A stretch of DNA of 64,000 nt from Bacillota bacterium (GTDB lineage: Bacteria; Bacillota; Clostridia; Acetivibrionales; DSM-1351): the NCBI GenBank assembly GCA_023400235.1, contig JAEXFI010000017.1:40725-104724 (forward strand), written 5' to 3'. The notes under the pieces are model-generated. The model saw nothing but the letters and a program-made list of their open reading frames with translations, searched no databases and was not told the DNA's origin. A program made the translations under genes and the position numbers. Of the stretch, positions 1 through 8,291 are shown in pieces (position 1 is the stretch's first letter; each line of letters begins with the position of its first letter).

Positions 1-804
1 GATACTCCGGTCTCAGGAATAGAAATGTCGGAAAGGCCTATGGTGGCAAAGCTGCTGGAGGTGGATGAATACAGGGAGAAATACCATGAGTACCTGAAGC
101 AGCTTGTAGATGAATATTTTCAGTCGGGAAAATTTCAGCAGACTGTAGACAAGGCTGACCAGCTTATATCAGAGTATGTTAAAAATGATGCTACAGCCTT
201 CTATACACATGACCAGTATACCAAGGCTGTCCAGACGATTAAAGAATTCGGAAGGCTGCGCGCGCTGAGCATAGCCGGACAGCTTGACGGCAGCATACCA
301 TCAACCACTGAGACTCAGAAGAACGCCTCAGACAAGCTCATAGATGCTTCTTCAGTGAATATATCAACCATGGGGTCCCAGGGAGGAGGAAGAATGGGCG
401 GAGGCCGGGGACAGGCAGGGAACCAGCCGTCCGCAAACAGCCAGGCAGGTGAACAGCAGAAGGGTACGCAAGCTTCTCAGGGGGACAGCGGGGAGCAGGA
501 TGATTTCCAGCCCCAAGGCGGAATGCAGCCTCTTGATGGAACTCAGCCTCCTGATGGCTTTGAGCCACCTGAGGGGGCAGGGCCTCCGGGAAATATGCAA
601 GGGTTTGAGGGAGGCGGAGCGGATAATCAGGGAAGAAACGGTATGCAGCAGGGAGGCTTCGGCTGGGCAGGAGCTGCGGGACCTCAGCAAGCCTCAAACA
701 GTGTTGCCAGCCGCCAGAACCTGGCCATTCTGGCGGGCTGCGGTATATTCCTGGTAGCCGGGCTTATATTTGCAGTGAGATTTAAACGAATCAAATATTT
801 TTAG
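1..804 (+). CDS. CotH-like spore coat kinase family protein, C-terminal part (5' end outside window)
   Basis: The frame is open from base 1, so the gene begins upstream; the ATG at 25 is internal. The first visible residues (ERPMVAKLLEVDEYREKYH) and the following helix (YLKQLVDEYF) match the C-terminal part of the CotH domain, an atypical kinase that phosphorylates spore coat proteins in Bacillus; the catalytic part lies outside. After about residue 120 (from base 1) the chain becomes a low-complexity Gly/Gln/Pro stretch of roughly 100 residues, then a hydrophobic helix (NLAILAGCGIFLVAGLIF) and a basic tail (RFKRIKYF). This predicts a C-terminally membrane-anchored protein with a flexible linker. 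No LPXTG motif is seen before the helix, so sortase anchoring is not supported. The family assignment rests on a short segment. Confidence 0.68.
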   Translation, partial: DTPVSGIEMSERPMVAKLLEVDEYREKYHEYLKQLVDEYFQSGKFQQTVDKADQLISEYVKNDATAFYTHDQYTKAVQTIKEFGRLRALSIAGQLDGSIPSTTETQKNASDKLIDASSVNISTMGSQGGGRMGGGRGQAGNQPSANSQAGEQQKGTQASQGDSGEQDDFQPQGGMQPLDGTQPPDGFEPPEGAGPPGNMQGFEGGGADNQGRNGMQQGGFGWAGAAGPQQASNSVASRQNLAILAGCGIFLVAGLIFAVRFKRIKYF

Positions 805-816
805 ATTTTCCACAAG

Positions 817-854
817 GGCAGCGGGCGGCGGATGAACTTTCTGTATCCGCTGCC
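817..854 (+). terminator. Hairpin after the CotH-like gene
   Basis: GGCAGCGG (817-824) and CCGCTGCC (847-854) form a perfect 8-bp GC-rich stem with a 22-nt loop, 12 nt after the stop. No U-tract follows, so termination is likely but not certain. Confidence 0.45.
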
Positions 855-863
855 GTTACTCAT

Positions 864-892
864 TTGACACATATATATGTTTTTAGTATAGT
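864..892 (+). promoter_or_regulatory. SigA-type promoter of the CBS/CorC gene
   Basis: TTGACA (864-869), 17-nt spacer, TATAGT (887-892). The start would fall near 899, leaving a leader of about 40 nt. The perfect -35 box overlaps the TTG at 864 that would give a longer reading frame, which argues against translation starting there. Confidence 0.75.
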
Positions 893-938
893 TAAGATAA
901 TTACATACTTTTACATAAATTTATGGAGGATGAAATAC

Positions 939-2258
939 TTGTTTACCAGGATACTGCTGCTCATAGTCCTTGTCTTCTTAAATGCATTCTTCTCCGGAGC
1001 AGAAATTGCGTTGATTTCACTAAATGATAAGCTTATAAAGAAACAGGCTGATGAAGGCGATAAAAAAGCCCGGCAACTGCATAACTTCCTCAGCGAGCCA
1101 AGCCGGTTTCTTGCTACGATCCAGATAGGTATTACCTTTGCAGGCTTTCTGGCCAGTGCCTTTGCGGCTGAAAGTTTTGTTGACGATATTGCCGGCCTTG
1201 CTGTCCGTTTAAAACTTCCTCTGGGAGATGCCCTGATACGCACTCTTTCTCTTATACTCATAACCATTGTACTCTCATATTTTACACTTGTATTTGGTGA
1301 GCTGATTCCAAAAAGGATTGCCATGCAGAAGGCCGATTTTATTTCCAGGCTGGCGGTGGGACCTTTGATGCTTCTGTCCAGACTGACAAACCCTTTTGTG
1401 AAGTTTCTCACCGGTTCAACCAACTTTTTTATCAGACTGTTTGGGGGGAACCCCTCGGCTGACGACCATGAGAGAGTTACGGAAGAGGAAATACGCATGA
1501 TGATGGAGGTTGGGGAGGAAAAAGGAGTTATTCAGGACACTGAAAAAGAGATGATTGATAACATCTTTGAGTTTGACGACAAGCATGTTGCAGAAATAAT
1601 GACCCACAGAACCAAGATAGTAGGCATCCCTGTGGATTCCGACCTGGATTACGCTCTATACATAATGGACAAGGACAAATACACCAGGGTACCCGTATAT
1701 AAAGACAACATTGATAATATAGTAGGGATACTGCACGTTAAGGACCTGATACAATACATGCTCAGTCCCTCAAGGCAGTTCAGTCTGCCGGATATAATCA
1801 GAAATCCTTATTTTGTCCCCAAATCAAAGCGTACTGACGAACTGTTCAAGGAGATGCAAAAGGATAAGCTGCACATGGCTGTGGTAATTGACGATTATGG
1901 CGGAACAGCAGGAGTGGTTACCATGGAAAACCTGCTGGAGGAAATAGTGGGAAATATTTTTGATGAATACGATATAGAGCACAAGGATGTTGAATACCTG
2001 GATAATGACACATATATATTTGAAGGCACCATAAGTCTCGACAAGGTTGCTGAAATACTGGAAGAATCCTTTCCGGTGGATAATTTTGTAACCCTGAGCG
2101 GTTTTATAATGGATTTGCTTGGCAGGATACCGAAAAACGGTGAAAATCCCCAGGTGGAGTACCAGAATATTCAGTTCAGAGTATCAGAACTGGAAGGAAA
2201 GAGGATTGTGAAGGTGGAAGCCAGAAAAAAGGCAGGTACTCCCGTAACTGCCTTATGA
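939..2258 (+). CDS. CNNM/CorC (hemolysin C) family membrane protein with CBS pair
   Basis: Predicted inner-membrane protein of the CNNM/CorC family, implicated in divalent cation (Mg2+/Co2+) efflux or homeostasis; the older name hemolysin is probably misleading. Order: N-terminal DUF21 membrane domain (about residues 1-170, starting with LLLIVLVFLNAFFSGAEIA and including the family's GELIPKRIA), a tandem CBS domain pair (about 190-325, with the usual VAEIMTHRTKIVGI and DDYGGTAGVVTMENLLEEI), and a C-terminal CorC_HlyC domain (about 340-430). The length of 439 residues is normal. I chose TTG 939 because GGAGG (925-929) sits 9 nt upstream; the in-frame ATG at 930 abuts the GGAGG directly. The gene has its own promoter and a strong terminator, so it is monocistronic. 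Confidence 0.9.
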   Translation: MFTRILLLIVLVFLNAFFSGAEIALISLNDKLIKKQADEGDKKARQLHNFLSEPSRFLATIQIGITFAGFLASAFAAESFVDDIAGLAVRLKLPLGDALIRTLSLILITIVLSYFTLVFGELIPKRIAMQKADFISRLAVGPLMLLSRLTNPFVKFLTGSTNFFIRLFGGNPSADDHERVTEEEIRMMMEVGEEKGVIQDTEKEMIDNIFEFDDKHVAEIMTHRTKIVGIPVDSDLDYALYIMDKDKYTRVPVYKDNIDNIVGILHVKDLIQYMLSPSRQFSLPDIIRNPYFVPKSKRTDELFKEMQKDKLHMAVVIDDYGGTAGVVTMENLLEEIVGNIFDEYDIEHKDVEYLDNDTYIFEGTISLDKVAEILEESFPVDNFVTLSGFIMDLLGRIPKNGENPQVEYQNIQFRVSELEGKRIVKVEARKKAGTPVTAL

Positions 2259-2301
2259 GCGTGACCGTAGCATAAATATTAACCTAGGCTGGAGTGGCTT
2301 T

Positions 2302-2332
2302 AGCTGTGGCAGGATACTGCTGCGGCTTTTTT
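2302..2332 (+). terminator. Rho-independent terminator after the CBS/CorC gene
   Basis: 11-bp stem AGCTGTGGCAG (2302-2312) with CTGCTGCGGCT (2317-2327), including three G-U pairs, a GATA tetraloop and a run of six T. Confidence 0.75.
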
Positions 2333-2483
2333 GTGCCGTGAGGGGCTTAAGGGCTGAGGTTTGATGCCGGGACTCAATACAGGGAGTTGACACCTGGGGC
2401 ATGGAGAAGTTTCAGCAAAGAGACCGGGTTTTTGTCAGCACTTCTTTTGAATTATATATAAACAGCATAAAAGGACAAACAAA

Positions 2484-2525
2484 TTAATATATTTAATTGA
2501 TAAATTATAAAAATTAATATATTAA
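2484..2525. repeat. 10-bp inverted repeat upstream of the promoter
   Basis: TTAATATATT (2484-2493) and AATATATTAA (2516-2525) are perfect inverted copies 24 nt before the -35 box. It may be an operator, but such AT-rich sequence makes chance symmetry likely. Confidence 0.4.
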
Positions 2526-2548
2526 TTAAAAATATTTAAATAAAAGTG

Positions 2549-2577
2549 TTGACATTTTTTGTGAATAGGAATAATAT
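2549..2577 (+). promoter_or_regulatory. SigA-type promoter for the DUF2089-DUF4097 pair
   Basis: Perfect TTGACA (2549-2554), exactly 17 nt, then TAATAT (2572-2577). A leader of about 105 nt precedes the first gene; in it AATTTTTCAT (2622-2631) and ATGAAAAATT (2651-2660) form a perfect 10-bp hairpin stem. Confidence 0.82.
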
Positions 2578-2690
2578 ATATTTGTAAGCTAAATAATATT
2601 AAACGATTAATTAAAAAAATTAATTTTTCATACAAAAGATTTAAGTATTAATGAAAAATTCGACTATTCAAAATTTTAAGAGGTGATTTT

Positions 2691-3059
2691 ATGGCAAGAG
2701 AAGCTTTCGGTAAGTGCCCGGTTTGCGGGAGTGAAACAGAAGTAACAAGAATAACCTGCAATAGTTGTGATACGGTTATTGAAGGACATTTTGCACTATG
2801 CAAGTTCTGTAAACTGAACAATGATCAGAGAAACTTTTTGGATGTGTTTATTAAATGCAGAGGAAACATAAAGGAAGTTGAAAAGGAACTTGGAGTATCT
2901 TATCCCACTGTTAAAAACAAACTGGAGGATGTTGCTTCCGCACTGGGACACAAAAGTGAGCCTGTTCCGGAAGTGCCGGGCAGAAAAAAGGAGATACTGG
3001 ATAAACTTAATGCCGGTGAGATCAGTGTTGAAGAAGCATTAAGCCAAATGAAGGAATAA
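2691..3059 (+). CDS. DUF2089 zinc-ribbon/HTH regulator
   Basis: A 122-residue DUF2089 family protein. The N-terminus is a zinc ribbon with CPVC (Cys9, Cys12) and CNSC (Cys23, Cys26), followed by another cysteine pair (CKFC, 37-40). Residues about 45-85 are a helix-turn-helix like those of sigma-factor region 4 (NFLDVFIKCRGNIKEVEKEL, then GVSYPTVKNKLEDV), which suggests DNA binding. The last 25 residues (EILDKLNAGEISVEEALSQM) are a short helical SHOCT-like module. AGAGGTGAT lies a few bases before the ATG. The gene heads a two-gene unit with the DUF4097 protein 32 nt downstream, so it is probably its regulator; this is inference. Confidence 0.8.
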   Translation: MAREAFGKCPVCGSETEVTRITCNSCDTVIEGHFALCKFCKLNNDQRNFLDVFIKCRGNIKEVEKELGVSYPTVKNKLEDVASALGHKSEPVPEVPGRKKEILDKLNAGEISVEEALSQMKE

Positions 3060-3091
3060 TAAATGCGGGAGAATTAGGAGGGAGTTTGACC

Positions 3092-4300
3092 ATGTCTATT
3101 AGCGAAGAAAAAATATTGATATTAAAAATGGTGGAAGAAAAGAAAATTTCCACTGAAGAAGCTGCAAAGCTCTTGGCGGCACTGGAATACCAAGCCGAAA
3201 AAGAAAACACTGAAAATTTCAATTATAGAAGAAATCAGAAATCCAACGGCTTTGCCGAAGAGGCTGCAAAGGTAAGAAACAGGGTAAATGAATGGAAGAA
3301 GGAATTTAAGACCAACTACAATCAGGCCGATTTTGACAACATGATAGATGATTTCTCTGTCAAGGCTGAAAAGTTCGGAAAGAACGTTGCCAGCACTACC
3401 GCCGGAATTGTCGACAAGGTTATTGATTATGTGGGAAGCTTTGTAGATACAAATTCCTTCAATATTTTCGGAAGCCTGCAGACTGTCCAGAAAAACTTTG
3501 AAGTCATTCCGGCAGAAGGGGCAAATCTTGAAATAAGCGGGGTAAACGGAAGCGTTGTAATCAAAAAGCATCTCGATCCCAAGGTTATGGTAATCTCAAG
3601 AATCAAAAGTGCTTCTCCCAATGGCGATGGTATTGTGAGCTTTGCAGATGATCCTGAAAACATATCCATAAAGGTAGGCAGTTCTGCTATCAATGTAAGT
3701 GTTTCCCATGAGGTGTTCATACCGGACATAAAATTCAAGTCCATAAAGATTGAGAATTCCAACGGCAAGATATATATAGAGGATTCACTTTCTGAAGAGG
3801 TGGTGGCCACAACCAAGAATGCCCACATCGATCTTATGGGAGTAAACAGCGGAAAGGTGTCTGTAAGCACCAAAAACGGCAGGGTTCAGATGAACTATAT
3901 AATTGGTGATAAGATTGACATAGATACCAGCAATGCTGTTATAGACATAAAGCATATCAAGGTAAGGGATGTAAGTGCTGTAACCATAAACGGAAGAATA
4001 AACATTGAAAATGCTCAGAACGTGGATGACAGTTCAGATATGAGCATGTACCTGAAGACCTCAAATGGTGGTATAAAGGTTAATATGAATGATATGGACA
4101 ACAGGGTCTACAAGATAAAGGCACATGCCAGCAACGGTTCAATCAACCTGCTCATACCTGAAATCGTTTACCACAATGTGAACCGCAAGGGAGTGACCGG
4201 AAGCTTTGTTGAAGCTGAAAGCAAGGATTATGAAATAGGTCTGGGCAAGGTAAATATTACCAGCGAAACCATGAACGGTCAGATTGAAATAGTAAAATAA
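3092..4300 (+). CDS. YvlB-like protein with DUF4097 beta-repeat domain
   Basis: 402 residues. Residues 1-30 form a short helical module (EEKKISTEEAAKLLAALE) of the SHOCT-like kind found at the N-terminus of Bacillus YvlB and LiaX-like proteins. A polar helical region follows (about 40-120), then a repetitive beta-strand domain of the DUF4097 type (about 135-402), with recurring motifs such as LEISGVNGSVVI, IKIENSNGKIYI, VSTKNGRVQM and AVTINGRINI, consistent with a right-handed beta-helix-like fold. There is no signal peptide. Relatives are linked to the cell-envelope stress response, so an envelope-sensing role is plausible. I prefer ATG 3092 (9 nt after AGGAGGG) to the in-frame TTG at 3086. 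Confidence 0.82.
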   Translation: MSISEEKILILKMVEEKKISTEEAAKLLAALEYQAEKENTENFNYRRNQKSNGFAEEAAKVRNRVNEWKKEFKTNYNQADFDNMIDDFSVKAEKFGKNVASTTAGIVDKVIDYVGSFVDTNSFNIFGSLQTVQKNFEVIPAEGANLEISGVNGSVVIKKHLDPKVMVISRIKSASPNGDGIVSFADDPENISIKVGSSAINVSVSHEVFIPDIKFKSIKIENSNGKIYIEDSLSEEVVATTKNAHIDLMGVNSGKVSVSTKNGRVQMNYIIGDKIDIDTSNAVIDIKHIKVRDVSAVTINGRINIENAQNVDDSSDMSMYLKTSNGGIKVNMNDMDNRVYKIKAHASNGSINLLIPEIVYHNVNRKGVTGSFVEAESKDYEIGLGKVNITSETMNGQIEIVK

Positions 4301-4358
4301 GCCTGAAAGTGTTAAAAATGCTTACGTGATATAATTTTATATAGAATTTATAACCCCA

Positions 4359-4401
4359 AAAAGAACTATCTTTAAAGGCTACTTAAAGGTAGTTCTTTTC
4401 T
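4359..4401 (+). terminator. Strong hairpin terminator
   Basis: A 17-bp stem: 4359-4375 pairs with 4383-4399, with one G-U pair and a 7-nt loop (AGGCTAC). The 3' arm itself ends in TTTT. It closes the DUF2089-DUF4097 unit. Confidence 0.85.
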
Positions 4402-4429
4402 TGCGTGAAAATGGCATTCATGTTATAAT
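4401..4429 (+). promoter_or_regulatory. SigA-type promoter of prfA
   Basis: TTGCGT (4401-4406), 17-nt spacer, perfect TATAAT (4424-4429); leader of about 95 nt. It begins where the preceding terminator ends. Confidence 0.78.
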
Positions 4430-4529
4430 AACTAATTGCGTAACGCCCGTGTCCGACTGTTTGTTCGGCAAAGCTGAAAGGCCGGTATGGTGAGGCATTA
4501 AGAGTATTTAAAGTCGGTGGAGGATTTTT

Positions 4530-5609
4530 ATGTTTGATAAGCTGCAGTCAGCAGAAGACCGTTATGAGGAAATAAGTCATAAGCTGGGTGATCCTGACGT
4601 TATAAACAACCAGGAAGAATACAGAAAGTTGATGAAGGAATTCTCCGATCTTGAAGAAATAGTTCAAAAGTTCAGAGAATATAAGAAAGTCACTAAAGAG
4701 GTTGAGGAAGCAAGAGAATTGCTTAATGATACCCTTGACAAGGACTTTCGTGAGATGGTTCAGAGCGAATTTGAAGAGGCTCAGGAAAAGCTTGAAGTCA
4801 TAAAAAAGCAGCTAAAAGTATTGATAGTTCCCAAAGATCCCAACGATGACAAAAATGTTATCATAGAAATCCGCGGCGGAGCGGGCGGTGAGGAAGCGGC
4901 ACTTTTTGCAGGTGTGCTTTTCAGAGCAATGACCAGATATGCAGAACGGAAGCGTTGGAAAACTGAAATACTTGACTCCAATCCAACTGAGCTGGGAGGC
5001 TTCAAGGAAGTTGTGTTTTCTATCGAAGGCAAGGGAGCGTATAGCCGTCTGAAATTTGAGAGCGGAGTTCACAGAGTACAGAGAGTGCCTTCTACCGAAT
5101 CCAGCGGCCGGATTCACACCTCCACAATAACGGTGGCGGTGCTTCCTGAGGTAGAAGAGGTTGATGTGGATATAAATCCAAATGACCTTAGAATAGATAC
5201 TTACAGGGCAAGTGGAGCAGGCGGACAGCATATCAATAAAACCGATTCGGCCATTAGAATAACACATATACCTACCGGACTGGTGGTTGCCTGCCAGGAC
5301 GAGCGTTCACAGCATAAGAATAAGGACAGGGCCATGAAAATCCTCAGGTCAAAGCTTTATGAAATGGCACAGGAACAGCAGAACAGCGAAGTTGCCCAGG
5401 ATAGAAAAAGTCAGGTGGGTACGGGAGATAGAAGTGAAAGGATCAGAACGTACAACTATCCACAGGGAAGGGTTACAGACCATAGAATAAATCTGACGCT
5501 CTACAAGCTTGACCAGATTCTGGACGGCGACCTGGACGAGATAATAGACGCACTTATAACTACCGACCAATCCGAGAAATTGGGTGGCGGCAGTGATGAT
5601 GAAGACTAA
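4530..5609 (+). CDS. prfA: Peptide chain release factor 1
   Basis: Cytoplasmic class I release factor that reads UAA and UAG and triggers peptide release on the ribosome. Its 359 residues are the usual length. The GGQ tripeptide that reaches the peptidyl transferase centre is at 231-233 (ASGAGGQHINKTDSA), and the stop-codon-reading tripeptide appears as PST at 187-189, RF1-like rather than the SPF of RF2. The N-terminus (MFDKLQSAEDRYEEI) is a typical RF1 start, with GTGGAGG upstream. In many Firmicutes prmC, which methylates the GGQ glutamine, is next to prfA; here the next gene is a ZIP transporter. Confidence 0.98.
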   Translation: MFDKLQSAEDRYEEISHKLGDPDVINNQEEYRKLMKEFSDLEEIVQKFREYKKVTKEVEEARELLNDTLDKDFREMVQSEFEEAQEKLEVIKKQLKVLIVPKDPNDDKNVIIEIRGGAGGEEAALFAGVLFRAMTRYAERKRWKTEILDSNPTELGGFKEVVFSIEGKGAYSRLKFESGVHRVQRVPSTESSGRIHTSTITVAVLPEVEEVDVDINPNDLRIDTYRASGAGGQHINKTDSAIRITHIPTGLVVACQDERSQHKNKDRAMKILRSKLYEMAQEQQNSEVAQDRKSQVGTGDRSERIRTYNYPQGRVTDHRINLTLYKLDQILDGDLDEIIDALITTDQSEKLGGGSDDED

Positions 5610-5715
5610 AAAATTGGACGAATTGTTAATAATATGCGGCATTCGTGAATAGTATGTTTTGTAGCGCAAATCAAAAGATTTGTAAAAAAACTTGCTGTCA
5701 AAGGATGGAATTGCC

Positions 5716-6459
5716 GTGGAACATATATTAAAGATTGCAGTTGTTGGCTTGATATCAGGAATTACCGGAACCGGTATTGGTGGATTGATAGCCTTTTTTG
5801 TGGGCAAAAATATAAGTAACAGAATTTTGAGTTCAATATTGGAGTTTTCCGCCGGACTTATGACTTCGGTGGTATGTTTTGAACTGATACCGGAGGCTGT
5901 TGAAATAGCAGGTCTCAACATGACTCTCATAGGAGTTTTTGCCGGGGTACTTATCATCATAGTAATTGATGATTTGGTAAAGCAGGTTGACGTTATCAAA
6001 AACGCCAAGGGCAACTCCGGCCTGCTCAGGGCAGGGATTCTGGTTTCTATAGGCTTAGCCATGCACAACCTGCCGGAAGGCTTTGCCGTGGGGTCGGGCT
6101 TTGAAGCTTCAATGAGCCTTGGCATTACACTGACCCTGATTATTGCCATACACGACATCCCTGAGGGAATTGCCATGGCTTTGCCTATGAGGCTGGGCGG
6201 GTTTTCAGCACTGAAGGCGTTCCTGCTTACGGTGTTGTCCGGGGTTCCCATGGGAATAGGAGCCTTGGCGGGTGCAGCCCTGGGGCGTGTATCCGAGCAG
6301 TTTATCGGTCTGGGCCTGGGTTTTGCCGGTGGAGCCATGCTTTTTGTGGTATATGGAGAACTTATTCCGGAATCAAAAAGGATTTACCTGGGGAGGATGT
6401 CTTCGGTAGGTAATATATTCGGTATATTATGTGGTATAATAGTAACAATGCTTAATTAA
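5716..6459 (+). CDS. ZIP family metal transporter
   Basis: Predicted inner-membrane ZIP/GufA-type transporter for Zn2+ or another divalent metal. 247 residues with about eight hydrophobic segments. The two metal-site helices are clear: HNLPEGFAVG (TM4) and HDIPEGIAMALP (TM5), each with the His...Pro-Glu-Gly core. I chose GTG 5716, 10 nt after AAGGA (5701-5705), giving MEHILKIAVVGLISG; the in-frame TTG at 5692 has no ribosome-binding site. The stop lies 15 nt before sua5, so the two are probably cotranscribed. In Bacillus the manganese exporter gene mntP (ywlD) sits in this neighbourhood, so a metal-transport gene here is not foreign; the direction and metal are unknown. Confidence 0.88.
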   Translation: MEHILKIAVVGLISGITGTGIGGLIAFFVGKNISNRILSSILEFSAGLMTSVVCFELIPEAVEIAGLNMTLIGVFAGVLIIIVIDDLVKQVDVIKNAKGNSGLLRAGILVSIGLAMHNLPEGFAVGSGFEASMSLGITLTLIIAIHDIPEGIAMALPMRLGGFSALKAFLLTVLSGVPMGIGALAGAALGRVSEQFIGLGLGFAGGAMLFVVYGELIPESKRIYLGRMSSVGNIFGILCGIIVTMLN

Positions 6460-6474
6460 TTCCAGAGGTTAGAA

Positions 6475-7530
6475 ATGAAAACAAAATTGATAAAAATAGA
6501 TCCGGAAAATATAGATTTACAAAAGCTTAAAGAGGCGGCGAATGCTTTGAGGAAAGGCGAAATCGTAGCCATACCCACCGAAACGGTGTATGGTCTGGGA
6601 GCAGATGCCCTTAACCCTGGAGCGGTGGAGAAGATATTCAAGGCCAAGGGCAGACCGTCGGACAACCCTCTTATTGTACATATTGCAGACAGGGAATGGG
6701 TGGACCGGCTGACCAGGAGCATACCCGAAAAAGCTTTAGTACTGATGGACAAGCTTTGGCCCGGTCCCCTTACACTTGTAATGAGGAAAAGTTCCATTAT
6801 ACCAGGCATAATTACTGCCGGTCTGGACACGGTGGCCATCCGTATGCCGGAGCATCCTGTGGCCCGGGAACTTATACGGCTGGCAGGTGTGCCTGTGGCA
6901 GCTCCCAGTGCAAATGTGTCAGGCAGGCCCAGTACAACCACTGCGCAGCATGTTATTGACGATCTGGAAGGAAAAATTCACATGGTAGTTGACTCGGGCA
7001 GTTCGAGAGTTGGTCTCGAGTCTACGGTGCTGGATATTACCGTAGAGCCTCCGGTGCTTTTAAGGCCGGGCGGAATCACTCCGGGGCAGTTGGAGGAGCT
7101 TATAGGTCCCGTTGAGATTGACAGGACTATTTTAGCTAAAACCAGCCTGGAAAATACCCCTAAAGCTCCGGGGATGAAATATACCCATTATTCTCCGGAT
7201 GCGCAGGTTGTAATAATCAGAGGCAGTGATATGAAAAAGCAGGTGGAAAAAATCACCCAGCTTGCCAAGGAGCATAGAGAAGCCGGACGGTCTGTGGGGA
7301 TATGCTCCACAGACCAGACAACAAAAAGCTATTCTGATTTTTTTGCCCTGTCAATGGGGGATAGGAGCAACCCTGAGACTATTGCAGCCAGATTGTTTGC
7401 CTTGCTTCGGGAATTCGACGGCAGGGGTGTGGACGTAATAATTGCAGAAGCCGTGGAGGAGCACGAGGTTGGCCTGGCCATAATGAACAGGCTTATCAAG
7501 GCTGCAGGTTACGACATAATAGAGGTTTGA
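6475..7530 (+). CDS. sua5: L-threonylcarbamoyladenylate synthase (Sua5/YwlC)
   Basis: Makes threonylcarbamoyl-AMP from threonine, bicarbonate and ATP, the first step of t6A37 modification of ANN-decoding tRNAs. 351 residues in two domains: an N-terminal YrdC/TsaC domain (about 15-205) with KIFKAKGRPSDNPLIVHI and the conserved AAPSANVSGRPSTT, and a C-terminal Sua5 domain (about 230-350) after the linker APGMKYTHYSPDA. This is the longer Sua5 type, as in Bacillus, rather than single-domain TsaC. AGAGG precedes ATG 6475. The partner genes tsaB, tsaD and tsaE are not in the window. Confidence 0.95.
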   Translation: MKTKLIKIDPENIDLQKLKEAANALRKGEIVAIPTETVYGLGADALNPGAVEKIFKAKGRPSDNPLIVHIADREWVDRLTRSIPEKALVLMDKLWPGPLTLVMRKSSIIPGIITAGLDTVAIRMPEHPVARELIRLAGVPVAAPSANVSGRPSTTTAQHVIDDLEGKIHMVVDSGSSRVGLESTVLDITVEPPVLLRPGGITPGQLEELIGPVEIDRTILAKTSLENTPKAPGMKYTHYSPDAQVVIIRGSDMKKQVEKITQLAKEHREAGRSVGICSTDQTTKSYSDFFALSMGDRSNPETIAARLFALLREFDGRGVDVIIAEAVEEHEVGLAIMNRLIKAAGYDIIEV

Positions 7531-7565
7531 CAAACCTATTTTACATTGAGATACAAGGAGGGTAT

Positions 7566-8075
7566 ATGGAATCCGGATTAAAAGAGCAAAAGGCTCCCAA
7601 CATTGTATTTGTATGCACAGGTAATACCTGTAGAAGTTGTATGGCAGAGGGGATCTTCAGAGCATTCTCCCAGCAGGAGAAGGTGCTGAAGGAAATAGCG
7701 GTGTCTTCCAGAGGTATACAGGCATTTGACGGAGAGCCAGCCTCATCACACTCGGTTGCTGCCTTGAAGAAGCTGTGGGACATTGATATCTCCATTCACA
7801 AGGCAAAAATGCTCAGTAAGGCAGATGTTGAAAAAGCCGGACTGATTTTGACAATGACAAGACAGCATAGAGATTTTTTAAGAAGTGCCTTTCCTGAGAA
7901 AAAAGCCTCCGTTTATACCTTGAAGGAATATGCTTATCCCCAGCTCTTGGAAGAAGGTGGGCCCATAGACATTGCCGACCCATATGGCATGCCATATGAA
8001 AGCTACGAAGATTGTGCGCAGGATATTTTTGGAAGCGTTCAAACAGTAATAGGGAAACTGACGGCCATAAGTTAA
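7566..8075 (+). CDS. ywlE: Low-molecular-weight phosphatase, YwlE-like (probable protein-arginine phosphatase)
   Basis: 169 residues of the low-molecular-weight phosphatase fold. The P-loop is CTGNTCRS with nucleophile Cys17 and Arg23; the general acid is in DPYG (Asp138). YwlE arginine phosphatases carry Thr in the loop (CTGNTCRS), whereas tyrosine phosphatases usually have Ile (CLGNICRS), so phosphoarginine is the likelier substrate; in Bacillus YwlE opposes the McsB kinase. The residue after the loop is Cys (SCMAE) instead of the common Pro (SPMAE). ATG 7566 follows AAGGAGGG closely; TTG 7527 has no such site. The position right after sua5 and before rpiB matches Bacillus gene order. Confidence 0.87.
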   Translation: MESGLKEQKAPNIVFVCTGNTCRSCMAEGIFRAFSQQEKVLKEIAVSSRGIQAFDGEPASSHSVAALKKLWDIDISIHKAKMLSKADVEKAGLILTMTRQHRDFLRSAFPEKKASVYTLKEYAYPQLLEEGGPIDIADPYGMPYESYEDCAQDIFGSVQTVIGKLTAIS

Positions 8076-8100
8076 AAAATACTGCCTTGGCGACTTTTTT

Positions 8101-8129
8101 TTGACATGTAATAATTTATACTATAAAAT
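8101..8129 (+). promoter_or_regulatory. SigA-type promoter before rpiB
   Basis: TTGACA (8101-8106), 17 nt, TAAAAT (8124-8129). It leaves a leader of roughly 155 nt before rpiB. I compared the leader mentally with common riboswitch cores and recognised none. Confidence 0.68.
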
Positions 8130-8291
8130 AAAAAGGAATGTTGGAGCTTAATAAAAATTGTTAATAATATGAACCAATTATTTTAAGAAAAGCGCGCAGG
8201 ACATCTACCCGGAGGAACTTGTAACCTATTGATAACTTTGGTCTTCTGACTGGGCAGGATGGTTGGCCTGAGCCGGAAATGGAGATAAGTT

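Larger units (their letters stand above)
2259..2690 (+). other. Intergenic region, extremely AT-rich in its second half
   Basis: Contains the terminator at 2302-2332 and, from about 2440, a very AT-rich stretch with a SigA promoter (2549-2577) and several inverted repeats. I see no convincing gene. A 28-codon frame from ATG 2401 lacks a good ribosome-binding site. Confidence 0.7.

Noticed and set aside
864..938. Longer N-terminus of the CBS/CorC protein from TTG 864
   Set aside because: The TTG is part of a perfect -35 box with a -10 at 887-892, so this stretch is upstream of the transcript start.
2401..2487. 28-codon reading frame in the intergenic region
   Set aside because: No proper ribosome-binding site, no recognisable product, and it runs into AT-rich sequence.
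8130..8291. Possible riboswitch in the rpiB leader
   Set aside because: Some pairing is possible, but I could not match any conserved riboswitch core, so I list only the promoter.
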